Positions 15,221-24,698 of a stretch of DNA of 64,000 nt are shown here, piece by piece. Below the pieces are notes generated by a model that had not been told where the DNA came from, searched no databases, and was given only the letters and a program-made list of their open reading frames with translations. The stretch covers positions 1 through 64,000 of the forward strand of contig JAPOQU010000045.1 of assembly GCA_026710545.1 (NCBI GenBank). Direction: 5' to 3'. This DNA is from Gammaproteobacteria bacterium. GTDB lineage: Bacteria; Pseudomonadota; Gammaproteobacteria; Eutrophobiales; Eutrophobiaceae. The position numbers and the translations under genes are program-made. Each line of letters opens with the position of its first letter. Position 1 is the first letter of the stretch.

Positions 15221-17287
15221 ATGGGATACCAAATCGGCATTGACGTGGGCGGTACCTTCACCGACCTGCTGGTCTGTGATGAAGCAGGCAATACCCGTAT
15301 CTGTAAATCGCCTACCACGCCCGCCGACCCCAGCCTGGGTGTATTTTCTGCGCTGGAACAGGCCGCGCAGGATAGCGGGGACGAACTGGGGGATTTCCTC
15401 TCCCGGGTAGATGCCATTGTTCACGGTACCACGATCACCACCAATGCCGTGCTGACCCGTACCGGGGCCAATACCGGTTTCATCACCACCCGGGGCTTCC
15501 GCGACCTGCTGGCAATGCGGCGCGGCATGAAGACGGGAGAACGCTATGACCTGGAACTGGAACCGCCGCCTGTCCTGGTCGAGCGGGCGCTGACCCTGAC
15601 GGTAACGGAACGGATTGACGCCAACGGCCGCATCATCACCCCCCTGGCGGAACAGGACGTGTTCACAGCCGCGACAGTATTACGCGACGCCGGGGTGGAA
15701 GCCGTTGCCGTTTCCTACCTGTGGTCGTTTCTCAACCCGGCCCATGAACTGCGCACCAGGGAAATCCTGCAGGAAACCCTGCCCGGGGTGTACATCTCGC
15801 TGTCTTGTGAAGTCCTGCCGCAGATACGGGTGTACGAGCGGCACAGCACGACGGCGCTGAATTCCTACACCGGACCGCCGCTGGCCCGTTACCTGGAAAG
15901 CCTGGAGGCCCGGTTGAGTGACAACGGGTTCCCGGGAGTGCTGAACATCATGCAGTCCAATGGCGGTTGCATGTCGCCGAAGGTGACCAGCCGGTTTGCC
16001 GTGAATACGCTGTTGTCCGGGCCCGCCGGCGGACCGGGCGCCGGGATTCATTACGGCCGTACCCATGACTATAAAAATATCATCAGCGTGGACATGGGCG
16101 GCACCAGTTTCGACGTCGCCCTGGTACAGGATGAGCGGGCGGTGGTCACATCGGAAAATGAAGTAGCCGGTTTCCACGTGGCAGTGCCCATGCTGGACAT
16201 CCACACCGTTGGGGCCGGCGGCGGCTCCATCGCAGGTGTCGATGACGGTGGGATGTTGCACGTGGGTCCGGCCAGCGCCGGGGCTGACCCCGGCCCCGCC
16301 TGTTACGGCCATGGCGGCGCAGAGCCGACGGTCACCGATGCTGACCTGGTGCTGGGTTACCTGGATGAAAATTACTTCCACGGCGGCGCCATGAAACTGG
16401 ACCGGGATGCGGCCGTCGCAGCCATCGAGACCAGGGTTGCCAACCCATTGGGCCTGTCCGTTACCGACGCCGCCTACGGGATCTACCGGGTGGCGAACTC
16501 AATCATGAGCAACGCGGTCACCGTGGTCACGGTACAGCGCGGCCTGGACCCGCGCGGGTTTGCCATGATCGTGGCCGGCGGCGCCGGACCGATACACGCG
16601 GTGCCTATCGCCCGGGAACTGGGTATCAATACCTTGCTGGTGCCGCGCGAATCCTCGGTATTCTGCGCTGCCGGCATGTTGTTGTCGGACCTGAAGCACA
16701 CCTATATCCGTACCTGCGCCATGGTCGGGTCGCTGGTGGATTTCGAGGTCATCAATGAAGCCATCCAGGCCATGCGGGAGATGGCGCTTACCACGTTCAG
16801 GGAAGAACAGGTACGCGACGCCGACGTTACCCTGGACTTCTCCGCCGACCTGCGCTATGCGGGCCAGTTCAACGAGGTCGAGGTGCCCGGTTTCGAAACC
16901 GGTGAGGCGGACACTGCAGCCTGGGAAAAGCTGGTCAGCCGTTTCCACCGGCTGCACGACGACCGCTTCGGCTACAGTATGCCCCATGCGGAAGTGGAAC
17001 TTATCAACCTGCGCCTCAGCGCCACGGGCGCCACCAGGAAACCGAAAACACAGAAACACGAACCCGGCGGCAGCGCCGCCGATCATGCCCGCAAGGGAGA
17101 ACGTCCCGCCTGGTTCGACAACAGCATGAAGACCGTGCCCGTCTACGACGGCCTCGCCCTGCAGCCGGGCAACCGCCTGACGGGCCCGGCCATCGTTGAA
17201 CAACCGACGACGACCATCGTGTTGCCCGGCGCTACCCGGCTCAGTTGCGATGAGTGGGGGAACTACGAATTGGGAATTACGAATTAG
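15221..17287 (+). CDS. hyuA: Hydantoinase/oxoprolinase subunit A
   Basis: 688 residues. The N-terminus 'GIDVGGTFTDLLVCD' and later 'ISVDMGGTSFDVALV' are the two phosphate-binding loops of the ASKHA ATPase fold in HyuA/acetone carboxylase-beta proteins. 'TVGAGGGSIAGVD' and 'AGADPGPACYGHGG' are family signatures. With HyuB it would catalyse ATP-dependent opening of a hydantoin, 5-oxoproline or similar cyclic amide. Length is typical. Its last residues 'ELGITN' and stop are encoded in an AATTACGAATT-type repeat that continues into the intergenic space, so the C-terminus is repeat-derived. Confidence 0.93.
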   Translation: MGYQIGIDVGGTFTDLLVCDEAGNTRICKSPTTPADPSLGVFSALEQAAQDSGDELGDFLSRVDAIVHGTTITTNAVLTRTGANTGFITTRGFRDLLAMRRGMKTGERYDLELEPPPVLVERALTLTVTERIDANGRIITPLAEQDVFTAATVLRDAGVEAVAVSYLWSFLNPAHELRTREILQETLPGVYISLSCEVLPQIRVYERHSTTALNSYTGPPLARYLESLEARLSDNGFPGVLNIMQSNGGCMSPKVTSRFAVNTLLSGPAGGPGAGIHYGRTHDYKNIISVDMGGTSFDVALVQDERAVVTSENEVAGFHVAVPMLDIHTVGAGGGSIAGVDDGGMLHVGPASAGADPGPACYGHGGAEPTVTDADLVLGYLDENYFHGGAMKLDRDAAVAAIETRVANPLGLSVTDAAYGIYRVANSIMSNAVTVVTVQRGLDPRGFAMIVAGGAGPIHAVPIARELGINTLLVPRESSVFCAAGMLLSDLKHTYIRTCAMVGSLVDFEVINEAIQAMREMALTTFREEQVRDADVTLDFSADLRYAGQFNEVEVPGFETGEADTAAWEKLVSRFHRLHDDRFGYSMPHAEVELINLRLSATGATRKPKTQKHEPGGSAADHARKGERPAWFDNSMKTVPVYDGLALQPGNRLTGPAIVEQPTTTIVLPGATRLSCDEWGNYELGITN

Positions 17288-17387
17288 GAATTACGAATTG
17301 GGAATTGGGCATTGGGGTTTTCACATTATACAGCCGCCGCAGGCGGCACATTCATTCCTAATTCCTAATTTTTAATTCTTAATTGGA
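17261..17387. repeat. AATTACGAATTAGGAATT repeat, family D, between hyuA and hyuB
   Basis: Tandem variants of GAATT(A/G)GGAATTACGAATT run from 17261 to about 17315. Inverted variants (CATTCCTAATTCCTAATTTTTAATTC) run from about 17352 to 17385, so the whole can fold back. A perfect hairpin GCCGCC-GCA-GGCGGC lies in the middle at 17333-17347. The left arm encodes the end of hyuA. Confidence 0.75.
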
Positions 17388-17413
17388 ATCAGGTGAGGGA
17401 GTATAATGAAGTT

Positions 17414-19180
17414 ATGAGTCAGATAGACCCTGTCGACGTCGCCATCATCAGCGCACGGCTGTCATCCATCTGCAAGGAAATGGGTGAGACCATGCTGCGC
17501 ACGTCCCGGTCGCCGATTTTTTCGGAGGCGCGTGATTTCACTACCGCGATCTTCGACAACAACACGGAACTGGTGGCGCAGACCATTTATATCCCCGACA
17601 TTGCCGCTTCCACCCCGTTTACCGCCAGGGCCATTGCAGAGCGTTTTGCCGGCGATATCCACGAAGGCGACCTGTTCGTGCTGAATGACCCCTATCGCGG
17701 CAACAATCACCCGCCCGACCTGAACGTGATGAAGCCGGTATTCAGCGACGGGCAGTTGCGTTACTGGCTGCTGTCCAAGGGCCACCATGCCGACATGGGC
17801 GGCGGCGGCGTGGTCGGCTACAACCCCCGGGCCCGGGACGCCTGGGAGGATGCCCTGCGCATACCCTGCCTGCGTCTTGCCGATAAAGGCGTGCTGCGGG
17901 AGGACGTACTGGATTTCATCCTGCTCAACGTGCGCGCGCGGGAACTGGTGGAGGGGGACATACAGTGTCAGATCGGCGCGGTCAACCTGGGAGAGAGGAG
18001 GCTGGCGGCATTGCTTGACCAGTACGGTGCGGTAACCTTGTCCTCCGCCACCGCGGAAATACTGGACGCTACGGAACGCCGGGTACGGGCCGATATTGCC
18101 GCGATACCGGACGGTGAATATTATGCGGAGCGGGCAATTGATCATGACGGCATAGAGTTTGATAAAAGTTATGTAGTCCGGCTCAACCTGAAGATCAAGG
18201 GTGATAACGTCACCTTCGACTACACCGGCAGCGACCCGCAGGCCGTTGGTTATATCAACAGCACCCTGCCGAATACCAATGCCATGAGCCACCTGGCCCT
18301 GTTCGCCACCGGCGCCATCAGCAACGATATCGACTTCAACGACGGAGCGGTACGGCCCCTGCACGTCGTCGCCCCGCCGGGGACGGTCGTCAACGCAACG
18401 GAGCCGGCGCCTACTTCATGCTGTACCCTGTGCGTAGGCGAGGCGATGATCGAGGCGACCTGGCTGGCCCTGGCGCAGGTCATACCGGACCAGGTCCCGG
18501 CGCTATGGGGCCGCTGGTGTGCGCCGGCCACCATGGGAATTCACCCCGGCAACGGCCGCTTTTTTGCGGATATCCATTTCATGAGCAAGGGCGGCGGCGG
18601 CGCGGTAAACGGTTACGACGGCTGGGACCACGTAGGTACGCCCGTGACCCTGGGCGGCCTGCGCGCGCCGGATCCGGAACTGCATGAACTGGTGACGCCC
18701 TACAAGTTAATCGAATATGAGATCGAACCGGACAGCGCCGGCGCCGGCCGCTGGCGCGGGGGTTTCGGGGTGCGCTACACCTTCGCCGTTGAGGGAGACA
18801 ATATCGCCTGCGCCAATTTCGGCAGCGGCGCCCGTGATTTTACCGCTCCGCTGGGTATCCACGACGGGCAGGGCGCGGTGCCGCACCGGATGACGCTGGA
18901 CCACGCGGACGGCAGCCGGGAGGAGATAGACGGCAACAGCATGTATACCCTGAGGCAGGGAGACACCATGACCATCGTCTCCAGTGGCGGCGGCGGTTTC
19001 GGCAACCCCCGGCAGCGCAGCCCGGAGGCCGTACTGCGCGACGTGCGCAACGGCCTGGTTTCAATCGCCACGGCCCGGCAGGAATACGCGGTAGCCATAC
19101 ATCACGACGGCACCGCCCTGGGCTACAGTATTGCGCAGGATGAAACCGCGCAACTGCGCGACGCCCGCAGCGGAATTTGA
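17414..19180 (+). CDS. hyuB: Hydantoinase/oxoprolinase subunit B
   Basis: About 588 residues starting 'MSQIDPVDVAIISARL', which matches the normal HyuB N-terminus; the frame also opens at a GTG at 17393, less likely. Signatures are 'NDPYRGNNHPPDLNVMKPVF', 'KGHHADMGG', and late 'GAGRWRGGFGVRY'. HyuB is the partner of HyuA in ATP-dependent cyclic amide hydrolysis. The AGGTGAGGGAG before it is a ribosome site, somewhat far (12 bases) from this ATG. The gene is separated from hyuA by the repeat at 17261-17387. The aminotransferase follows 21 bases downstream. Confidence 0.92.
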   Translation: MSQIDPVDVAIISARLSSICKEMGETMLRTSRSPIFSEARDFTTAIFDNNTELVAQTIYIPDIAASTPFTARAIAERFAGDIHEGDLFVLNDPYRGNNHPPDLNVMKPVFSDGQLRYWLLSKGHHADMGGGGVVGYNPRARDAWEDALRIPCLRLADKGVLREDVLDFILLNVRARELVEGDIQCQIGAVNLGERRLAALLDQYGAVTLSSATAEILDATERRVRADIAAIPDGEYYAERAIDHDGIEFDKSYVVRLNLKIKGDNVTFDYTGSDPQAVGYINSTLPNTNAMSHLALFATGAISNDIDFNDGAVRPLHVVAPPGTVVNATEPAPTSCCTLCVGEAMIEATWLALAQVIPDQVPALWGRWCAPATMGIHPGNGRFFADIHFMSKGGGGAVNGYDGWDHVGTPVTLGGLRAPDPELHELVTPYKLIEYEIEPDSAGAGRWRGGFGVRYTFAVEGDNIACANFGSGARDFTAPLGIHDGQGAVPHRMTLDHADGSREEIDGNSMYTLRQGDTMTIVSSGGGGFGNPRQRSPEAVLRDVRNGLVSIATARQEYAVAIHHDGTALGYSIAQDETAQLRDARSGI

Positions 19181-19201
19181 AATTACCTGGAGCAAATCTT
19201 T

Positions 19202-20389
19202 ATGAAATGGCCGGCAAAACGGATAACCGAATCCTCGACCAAATCCTTCGGCATGTACGAAAAGGCGATACCGATGATGGAACAGGGTATCGATGTCATC
19301 CACCTGGAAGTCGGCATGCCCAGTTTCGATACGCCGGCCCACATCAAGGAAGCCGCCAAGCAGGCCCTGGATGACGGCGAGGTCCATTACAGCGACTTTC
19401 GCGGGGTGCAGAAGTTCCGGGAGGCCCTGGCAGAGAAGGTGGCGGAGCGAAACCACATTCCTGTCGATGCCGATGAGATCCTGGTCTGCAGCGGACTGAC
19501 CCATGCGGCATACGCTATCTGCATGGCGGCGATTGACGCCGGGGATGAAGTTATCGTGCTGGATCCCTATTATCCGCAACACGTAAACAAGATCGAACTG
19601 CCGGGCGGCAAGGTAGTGCCCGTACCGCTCGACAAGGCAACCAACTTCAGCATCGATGCGCAGGCCATAGAAAGGGCAATTACGCCCAACACCAGGATGA
19701 TAGCCCTGGTCAATCCGGCCAATCCCACCGGGAGGGTATTCACGTACAGGGAACTCGAAGCCCTGGCGAACGTTGCGATAAAGCATGACCTGCTGGTCAT
19801 GGCGGACGAGGTGTACGAACAGATCACCTACGACGGCAGCATGCACATCAGTATCGCTTCCCTGCCCGGCATGAAGGAGCGTACCTTCACCATGTTTGCC
19901 TTTACCAAGGCCTATGCCATGGACGGGTGGCGCATGGGGTATATCGCGGCAGACAAGAAATTCATGCCCGCCATCCTGAAAATCACCATGAACGATATCG
20001 CCCATCTCAACACGTTCATACAGGAAGGAGGGTATGCCGCGATCAAGGGTTCACAGAATTGCGTGCGCGAGATGGTGAATGAAGACAAGCGCCGCGGCGA
20101 CCTCGTCGTCAGGAGAATGAACGCCATGCCCGGGGTAAGCTGCAACGCGCCTGAAGGCACCATCTATGCCTTCCCCGATGTCTCCGCCACCGGATTGCCG
20201 TCACAGCAGATCGCCGATGAACTCCTGGAACAGGCACACGTGGTCGTGGAGGCCGGCACGTTTTATGGTGACAACGGAGAAGGGCACCTGCGTATCTGCT
20301 TCGGCGCCGAACCCATCGAACGCATCGAAGAAGCGATGGACAGGCTGGAAAACTACTTTGTAAAAAACAATCGGGCCCAGCCTCGATAA
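19202..20389 (+). CDS. Class I/II PLP-dependent aminotransferase
   Basis: 395 residues of fold-type I: 'NPANPTGRVFTY' (171-182), the cofactor Asp in 'VMADEVYEQI' (D202), the Schiff-base Lys in 'FAFTKAYAMDGWRMGY' (K236), and the carboxylate-binding Arg in 'HLRICFG'. Such enzymes transfer amino groups from aspartate or aromatic amino acids to 2-oxo acids. GGAG stands in front of the ATG. It directly follows hyuB on the same strand, suggesting that an amino acid released by the hydantoinase is transaminated. Confidence 0.92.
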   Translation: MKWPAKRITESSTKSFGMYEKAIPMMEQGIDVIHLEVGMPSFDTPAHIKEAAKQALDDGEVHYSDFRGVQKFREALAEKVAERNHIPVDADEILVCSGLTHAAYAICMAAIDAGDEVIVLDPYYPQHVNKIELPGGKVVPVPLDKATNFSIDAQAIERAITPNTRMIALVNPANPTGRVFTYRELEALANVAIKHDLLVMADEVYEQITYDGSMHISIASLPGMKERTFTMFAFTKAYAMDGWRMGYIAADKKFMPAILKITMNDIAHLNTFIQEGGYAAIKGSQNCVREMVNEDKRRGDLVVRRMNAMPGVSCNAPEGTIYAFPDVSATGLPSQQIADELLEQAHVVVEAGTFYGDNGEGHLRICFGAEPIERIEEAMDRLENYFVKNNRAQPR

Positions 20390-20392
20390 ACC

Positions 20393-20483
20393 TAATTTGG
20401 GACACCCATGAATTAACAAAAAACCCTAATTTGGGACACCCATAAATTAATAATTTTTATAAATTCATGGGTGTCCCAAATTT
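20393..20483. repeat. Palindromic repeat, family C (AATTTGGGACACCCAT), cluster 1
   Basis: Two direct copies of TAATTTGGGACACCCAT(G/A)AATTA at 20393-20415 and 20427-20449, and an inverted copy ending TGGGTGTCCCAAATTTACT at about 20460-20485. Copies two and three can form a long hairpin. The cluster sits right after the aminotransferase stop and before the kinase; the same family is at 43838-43915. Confidence 0.85.
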
Positions 20484-20495
20484 ACTATTAACGCT

Positions 20496-21407
20496 ATGAA
20501 CGCAAAAGTCGCTGTGGTGGGAAGCACCAACTGGGACATGTCCATGCGCTTGCCGTCGTTACCGGCTGCGGGGGAAACCGTGCTGGGCGGCGCCTGTTAT
20601 TTCTGCCTGGGTGGAAAAGGTGCGAACCAGGCAATTGCCGCGGCGCGTGCCGGGGGAGACGTTTTCTTTCTTTCCTGTGTGGGGAAAGACGCGATTGCCA
20701 CCGAGGTGCGCAAGGAATTGTCTGACAATGGCCTGGACCTGTCCGGCCTGACGGCTGTTGAAGATGCGGAGACCGGTAGCGCCATGATTTTTGTTGACGA
20801 AAAGGGAGAGAATTGTATCGGTGTTGCCGACGGCGCCAATGCCCGGCTTACACCGGATATAGTGGCAACCCATGCAGGCGCCATAAAATCTGCAGATATC
20901 CTGTTGTTGCAGATGGAAATCCCTCCGGCAACCGTCGAGGCTGCCGCGCGCTGCCATGACAGGGTCATATTGAACCCGGCCCCGGCCCAGGAATTAAGCC
21001 GCGCCTTGTTGAGCAATATCACCATGCTTACTCCGAACAGGATAGAGTTGTCCCAGGTTACCGGCACAACTTCTGGCGCTGAAAATGATCTTGAAACAGC
21101 CGCACAGTCCATCCTGGATCAAGGGCCTGAAGCAGTCCTGGTTACCCTGGGTAAAGAGGGTGTTTTGATTGTTACACCAGGCGCAACACTCAGGCTGCAG
21201 GCCTTCAGGGTGGAAGCGGTCGACACTACCGCTGCCGGAGATGTATTCAACGGCGCCCTGGCGGTCGCGCTGGCAGAAGGCGCGGGATTGCGTGAAGCGG
21301 CGGAATTCGGCATGGCCGCGGCCGCCTTGTCCGTACAAAAGAGCGGGGCTATACCCTCTATTCCCTACAAGGCTGAAATTGAAAACCTGCTGAACCTGCG
21401 CACTTGA
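20496..21407 (+). CDS. PfkB-family sugar kinase, ribokinase-like
   Basis: 303 residues. The N-terminal substrate motif 'CLGGKGANQAIAAARAGG' (37-54) and the C-terminal 'VDTTAAGDVFNGALA' with catalytic Asp249 are those of ribokinases; 'VTLGKEGVL' precedes the anion hole. It should phosphorylate a pentose or nucleoside-like sugar with ATP. There is no obvious ribosome site; the upstream sequence is the family C repeat. Its TGA is immediately followed by the stop of the convergent repressor gene, with no base between. Confidence 0.9.
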   Translation: MNAKVAVVGSTNWDMSMRLPSLPAAGETVLGGACYFCLGGKGANQAIAAARAGGDVFFLSCVGKDAIATEVRKELSDNGLDLSGLTAVEDAETGSAMIFVDEKGENCIGVADGANARLTPDIVATHAGAIKSADILLLQMEIPPATVEAAARCHDRVILNPAPAQELSRALLSNITMLTPNRIELSQVTGTTSGAENDLETAAQSILDQGPEAVLVTLGKEGVLIVTPGATLRLQAFRVEAVDTTAAGDVFNGALAVALAEGAGLREAAEFGMAAAALSVQKSGAIPSIPYKAEIENLLNLRT

Positions 21408-22187
21408 TTAACCCAGATTTCTTGCCATCCAGCGCACTTCTCCAATTGTTTCACAGGCTTCCGTCCAGGGCACCGGTGACCAGGACGGATGGTCGCTGTG
21501 GAGGCGCCAAGCGCCGTCTTCGCCTTTAGTCAGCCGCTTGACTACTACCCCATCGTCCGTGCGCAGTACATAGATGTGTCCGGTCCGGCGTTGGTGGTGG
21601 GCACGGTTTACGAGGATGGAGCAACCGTCCGGGAGTGTCGGTTCCATCGATTTACCTTGCACGTGTATGACAATACATCGCGCCGGATCGAGCCCGCGGC
21701 GATCCAGCCAGTTACGGCTGAACGCTACATGGCCTGTGACGGTTTCATCCAGGTCGGTTGTTCTGCAGCCGGCAGCGGCGGCCAGTTCTACCACCTCGAC
21801 CTGGCGGGTCATGCTTTCCGGCCGGGTCACGGAATACTCAATAGTCTCGGCAGCTTTACTGAGCACTTCCGCTGCGCTGCGTAATTCATCCGTGACGCGG
21901 GACGTTGCGTAGTCTGAACGTTCTTCATCTATCTGCAAAGGGGGTTCCTTGCCGTCAGCAACCCCATATCCCTTGTTGCCGTCAAGCCGGCGTGGCGGAC
22001 CTATGTAGAATTCGAGGCCGAGAGCTTCAGCGATTTTTTTTGCTCTCTCAACCGATGGTGGGTGCCCGCGTAATACGCTGCGAATTGCGTCTCTGGGCAG
22101 TCCATTTTCCAGGGCTAATTTTATCGGGGACTTGCCCAGCTCCCGCAACCGTTCATCAACGATGCCGTGAAAATGGAAATGATACAT
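21408..22187 (-). CDS. HTH/S24-peptidase repressor (LexA/CI-like)
   Basis: 259 residues. Residues 15-60 form a helix-turn-helix ('KLALENGLPRDAIRSVLRG'). The C-terminal S24 domain has the Ser-Lys dyad: S180 in 'VQGKSMEPTLPDGCSIL' and K217 in 'GVVVKRL'. An Ala-Gly pair (139-140, 'LAAAAGCRT') lies about 40 residues before the Ser, where LexA-type repressors cut themselves. This is a phage-style or stress-responsive self-cleaving regulator. It is divergent from a small DNA-binding-like gene with a shared 97-base control region, resembling a cI/cro switch. Confidence 0.9.
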   Translation of the reverse strand: MYHFHFHGIVDERLRELGKSPIKLALENGLPRDAIRSVLRGHPPSVERAKKIAEALGLEFYIGPPRRLDGNKGYGVADGKEPPLQIDEERSDYATSRVTDELRSAAEVLSKAAETIEYSVTRPESMTRQVEVVELAAAAGCRTTDLDETVTGHVAFSRNWLDRRGLDPARCIVIHVQGKSMEPTLPDGCSILVNRAHHQRRTGHIYVLRTDDGVVVKRLTKGEDGAWRLHSDHPSWSPVPWTEACETIGEVRWMARNLG

Positions 22188-22249
22188 GGTGGAAAATTTA
22201 CCACGATTTAACGGAATAACGCAAGCAGCGGCATATACTCCAAAAAAAG

Positions 22250-22278
22250 TTGACTAGTGGAATTTGTGCCATTATATT
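22250..22278 (+). promoter_or_regulatory. Sigma-70 promoter of the divergent small gene
   Basis: TTGACT (22250-22255), an exact 17-base spacer, and TATATT (22273-22278). The transcript would begin near 22285, at the A of the ATG, so the mRNA may be leaderless or nearly so, as lambda cI from PRM is. Confidence 0.6.
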
Positions 22279-22284
22279 GGTGGT

Positions 22285-22566
22285 ATGTATTCCGCAAGAG
22301 AGGACAATGTAGTCATACTGTCCAAGCTGTATGCAGATACAACTGGAAGACAGATTACTACCGTAGGGCGCCTGTGCTGTGGCGATTCCAGGCTTGTGAA
22401 ACGGCTTAAATGCCATGGTTCCCTGTCACGACGCGTATATTTACGGATTACGCAATGGTTCAGTAACAATTGGCCGCACAACCTTCCCTGGCCGGATGAC
22501 ATTCCCCGGCCTGCGCCATCCCCGGACTCCCCTGCAGGACAGGCCGCTGCAGCAGCATCTTCGTGA
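22285..22566 (+). CDS. Small Cro-like protein opposite the S24 repressor
   Basis: 93 residues: 'LSKLYADTTGRQITTVGRL' looks like the first helices of a small DNA-binding domain, followed by 'LVKRLKCHGSLSRRVYLRI' and 'QWFSNNWPHNLPWPDDIPRP', then a Pro/Ala-rich tail. I recall similar short proteins paired with S24 repressors in gammaproteobacterial prophage remnants. A near-consensus promoter lies directly before the ATG. It is probably the second regulator of a small genetic switch; this is inference from arrangement. No phage structural genes follow. Confidence 0.65.
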   Translation: MYSAREDNVVILSKLYADTTGRQITTVGRLCCGDSRLVKRLKCHGSLSRRVYLRITQWFSNNWPHNLPWPDDIPRPAPSPDSPAGQAAAAASS

Positions 22567-22692
22567 CACAAATCAGAGTGCCGGCTACCGGCCCTTCTTC
22601 TATTGCGACCCGCCGGCTATCTGGTCGGAGATATAAGGAATGTAGAAAACACTATCTCAACCCGCAACAGCTTAACCCGGAGGATAATATCC

Positions 22693-22941
22693 ATGACAAA
22701 TCCTGACTTTGAAAACTGCATCCTGGGCTCGGACGAAGTGATCAGTCTGGCCCTGTCTATCCTGGACGCATTTCATGGCGTTCGCATCGCCGAGGCAAAA
22801 GCTGCACTGGAAATTGCCGGCCAGCTTATCGAAACGAATACCATATTTGACGCCCAGTCAGCGGAAATTGACGCTGCCCGGACAGCATTCGCCGAACATC
22901 TCATCTCGAATAATGAACAAACCCGGCCGCATCCGGCCTGA
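22693..22941 (+). CDS. Small hypothetical protein downstream of the switch
   Basis: 82 residues, acidic and helical, 'LGSDEVISLALSILDAFHG' then 'IAEAKAALEIAGQLIET', with no recognised domain. The start is well supported by GGAGG at 22679-22683, nine bases before the ATG. It is on the same strand as the Cro-like gene, 127 bases further on, and may be co-transcribed. Confidence 0.65.
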   Translation: MTNPDFENCILGSDEVISLALSILDAFHGVRIAEAKAALEIAGQLIETNTIFDAQSAEIDAARTAFAEHLISNNEQTRPHPA

Positions 22942-22970
22942 AGCCGCCGTCACTGCGTTACACTGGCAGG

Positions 22971-24596
22971 TCAGATAAACGGCAATACGTCGCGCAGGTT
23001 TGACAGGGTCAGTTGTTGCCGCTGGTCCTCGTCCAGGTAGGGGATGCCGATGCCGTATTCGTCCCAGCGGGCGCGGATCTTCTGCTCCAGTTCCGGTTCC
23101 AGCTTGCCCACCGGCGGGAAACTCTGTCCGTCCCAGTCCTCGTTTTCGGCCAGGTCCCAGTTGCGGGTGGCGTCGACCAGAACCCGGGTCCATTTACCGG
23201 TGCGGAAGCGCGGCATGTCCAGGACGTCATGGGAGGTGGACGGATCCAGCGGGGAACCGAAGGTCGGGCCAAATGTCATGACCTGGTCCATGCCGGCGTT
23301 GACGCGGAATGCGACGGCCCACTCCAGCGCCAGGGGGTCGCGGATGTCGATATCCTCTTCCACCACCAGTACGTGCTTGAAGAACCACTGGGCCGCGCTG
23401 GTTCCCCATAAGGCCATGGCCACCTGTTGTGCGTGGCCGCGGTATTGCTTGCGGATCTGTACCACGATGTGCGTGCCGGTCGAGACATGGGGGCACCAGA
23501 CGTCGGTGACGCCCACGACCCCGGCCGCTTCCAGCATATTCCAGAAGATTGCCGACCAGCTGTAGGAACAGAGGATGGAATCCTCGGACGGGAAGCCCGG
23601 GCGGCAGCCTTCCAGGGTGCCGCGCATGATCGGATCATTCCGGTGGGTAATGCAGGTAACTTCCAGTACCGGTTTGGGCGACGGCGTGCCGCCTGCGTAA
23701 CCGGGATACTCGCCGAACGGGCCTTCCATGCGGTAGGTAGCGGGATCCGGGTCCAGGTAACCCTCTACAATGACCTCGGCGCCGGCCGGCGCGACCAGGT
23801 CGACGGTTTCGCACCTGACCAGTTCGACGGGTTTGCCCAGTATGGCGCCCATCATGTCCCATTCGCATACGTGGCGCGGGAACGGACTGCCGGCGCAGAA
23901 CGGCACCACGTCGTGGGCGCCGTAGGCAATGGCTACGGGCATTTTTTCCCGGTTCTGACGGTAGCCGGTGAGGTGTCCGCCTCCCCCCTGGGTCGGGAGC
24001 ATGACCATGGCAATGTGGTTCCTGTCGACGAATTGCCCGCGGTACAGGCCGATATTCTCCCTGCCGGTATTCCGGTCCTTGGTTACGATGCCGCAAAAGG
24101 TATTCAGGTAACGCCCGCCGTCCAGTTCCTGCCAGATGGGCGCGGGGAACTGGTTCAGGTCGATGGCAGCGCCGGTCAGGATGTTCTGTTTAACCGGGGA
24201 GTGGTCGGCAATGACCGGTTCCACCGGGTTGGAGTAGGTATCTTTGAGGTGGCGGACGATGTCTTTATCAGTGGTTTCCGGCGCCAGGTCCAGCAATGCG
24301 CACAGTTGCCGTTTGTTGCCCAGTCCACAGGTCACAAAACGGGTCGAGAGGGTATTCCGGTAATCCTTTAAATTCTCGAACAGCAGGGCAGGTCCGGCCA
24401 GGCCCAGGTTGATGCGGGTAATCGCCCCCAGTTCCAGGTTGGAATCCACCTCGCACCGGAGTTGCCTGAGTTGATCCGCCTCATGCAACCGGCGCAGCCA
24501 GGAACGCAGGCTGACTTCACCGTCCTCAAGAGGGCCCAGGCTCGCATCGAGATCGTCTGAATCCGGCATCAGCATTGCCGGGCTGGGTGTTGCCAT
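22971..24596 (-). CDS. UbiD-family decarboxylase (prenyl-FMN dependent)
   Basis: 541 residues. The conserved UbiD segment 'MEGPFGEYPGYAGG' is present, with 'YRGQFVDRNHIAMVM' and the C-terminal 'VLVVEEDIDIRDP'. UbiD enzymes decarboxylate (or carboxylate) aromatic or alpha,beta-unsaturated acids with prenylated FMN made by UbiX; ubiX is not in the window. The frame is open 43 codons upstream, but that extension reads through a family B palindrome and is not genuine; the ATG at 24596, preceded by a GGGGGGAGAG stretch, is chosen. It may supply a catechol or phenol to nearby oxygenases, by inference. Confidence 0.9.
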   Translation of the reverse strand: MATPSPAMLMPDSDDLDASLGPLEDGEVSLRSWLRRLHEADQLRQLRCEVDSNLELGAITRINLGLAGPALLFENLKDYRNTLSTRFVTCGLGNKRQLCALLDLAPETTDKDIVRHLKDTYSNPVEPVIADHSPVKQNILTGAAIDLNQFPAPIWQELDGGRYLNTFCGIVTKDRNTGRENIGLYRGQFVDRNHIAMVMLPTQGGGGHLTGYRQNREKMPVAIAYGAHDVVPFCAGSPFPRHVCEWDMMGAILGKPVELVRCETVDLVAPAGAEVIVEGYLDPDPATYRMEGPFGEYPGYAGGTPSPKPVLEVTCITHRNDPIMRGTLEGCRPGFPSEDSILCSYSWSAIFWNMLEAAGVVGVTDVWCPHVSTGTHIVVQIRKQYRGHAQQVAMALWGTSAAQWFFKHVLVVEEDIDIRDPLALEWAVAFRVNAGMDQVMTFGPTFGSPLDPSTSHDVLDMPRFRTGKWTRVLVDATRNWDLAENEDWDGQSFPPVGKLEPELEQKIRARWDEYGIGIPYLDEDQRQQLTLSNLRDVLPFI

Positions 24597-24698
24597 TGTT
24601 TCTCTCCCCCCTTTATCCGAAAGAAAGGTTTTGACCCTGTTTATGACATGTTTATCATACCAGCATGCTGACTTATTTGTTACCTGACACGCAGGAAC

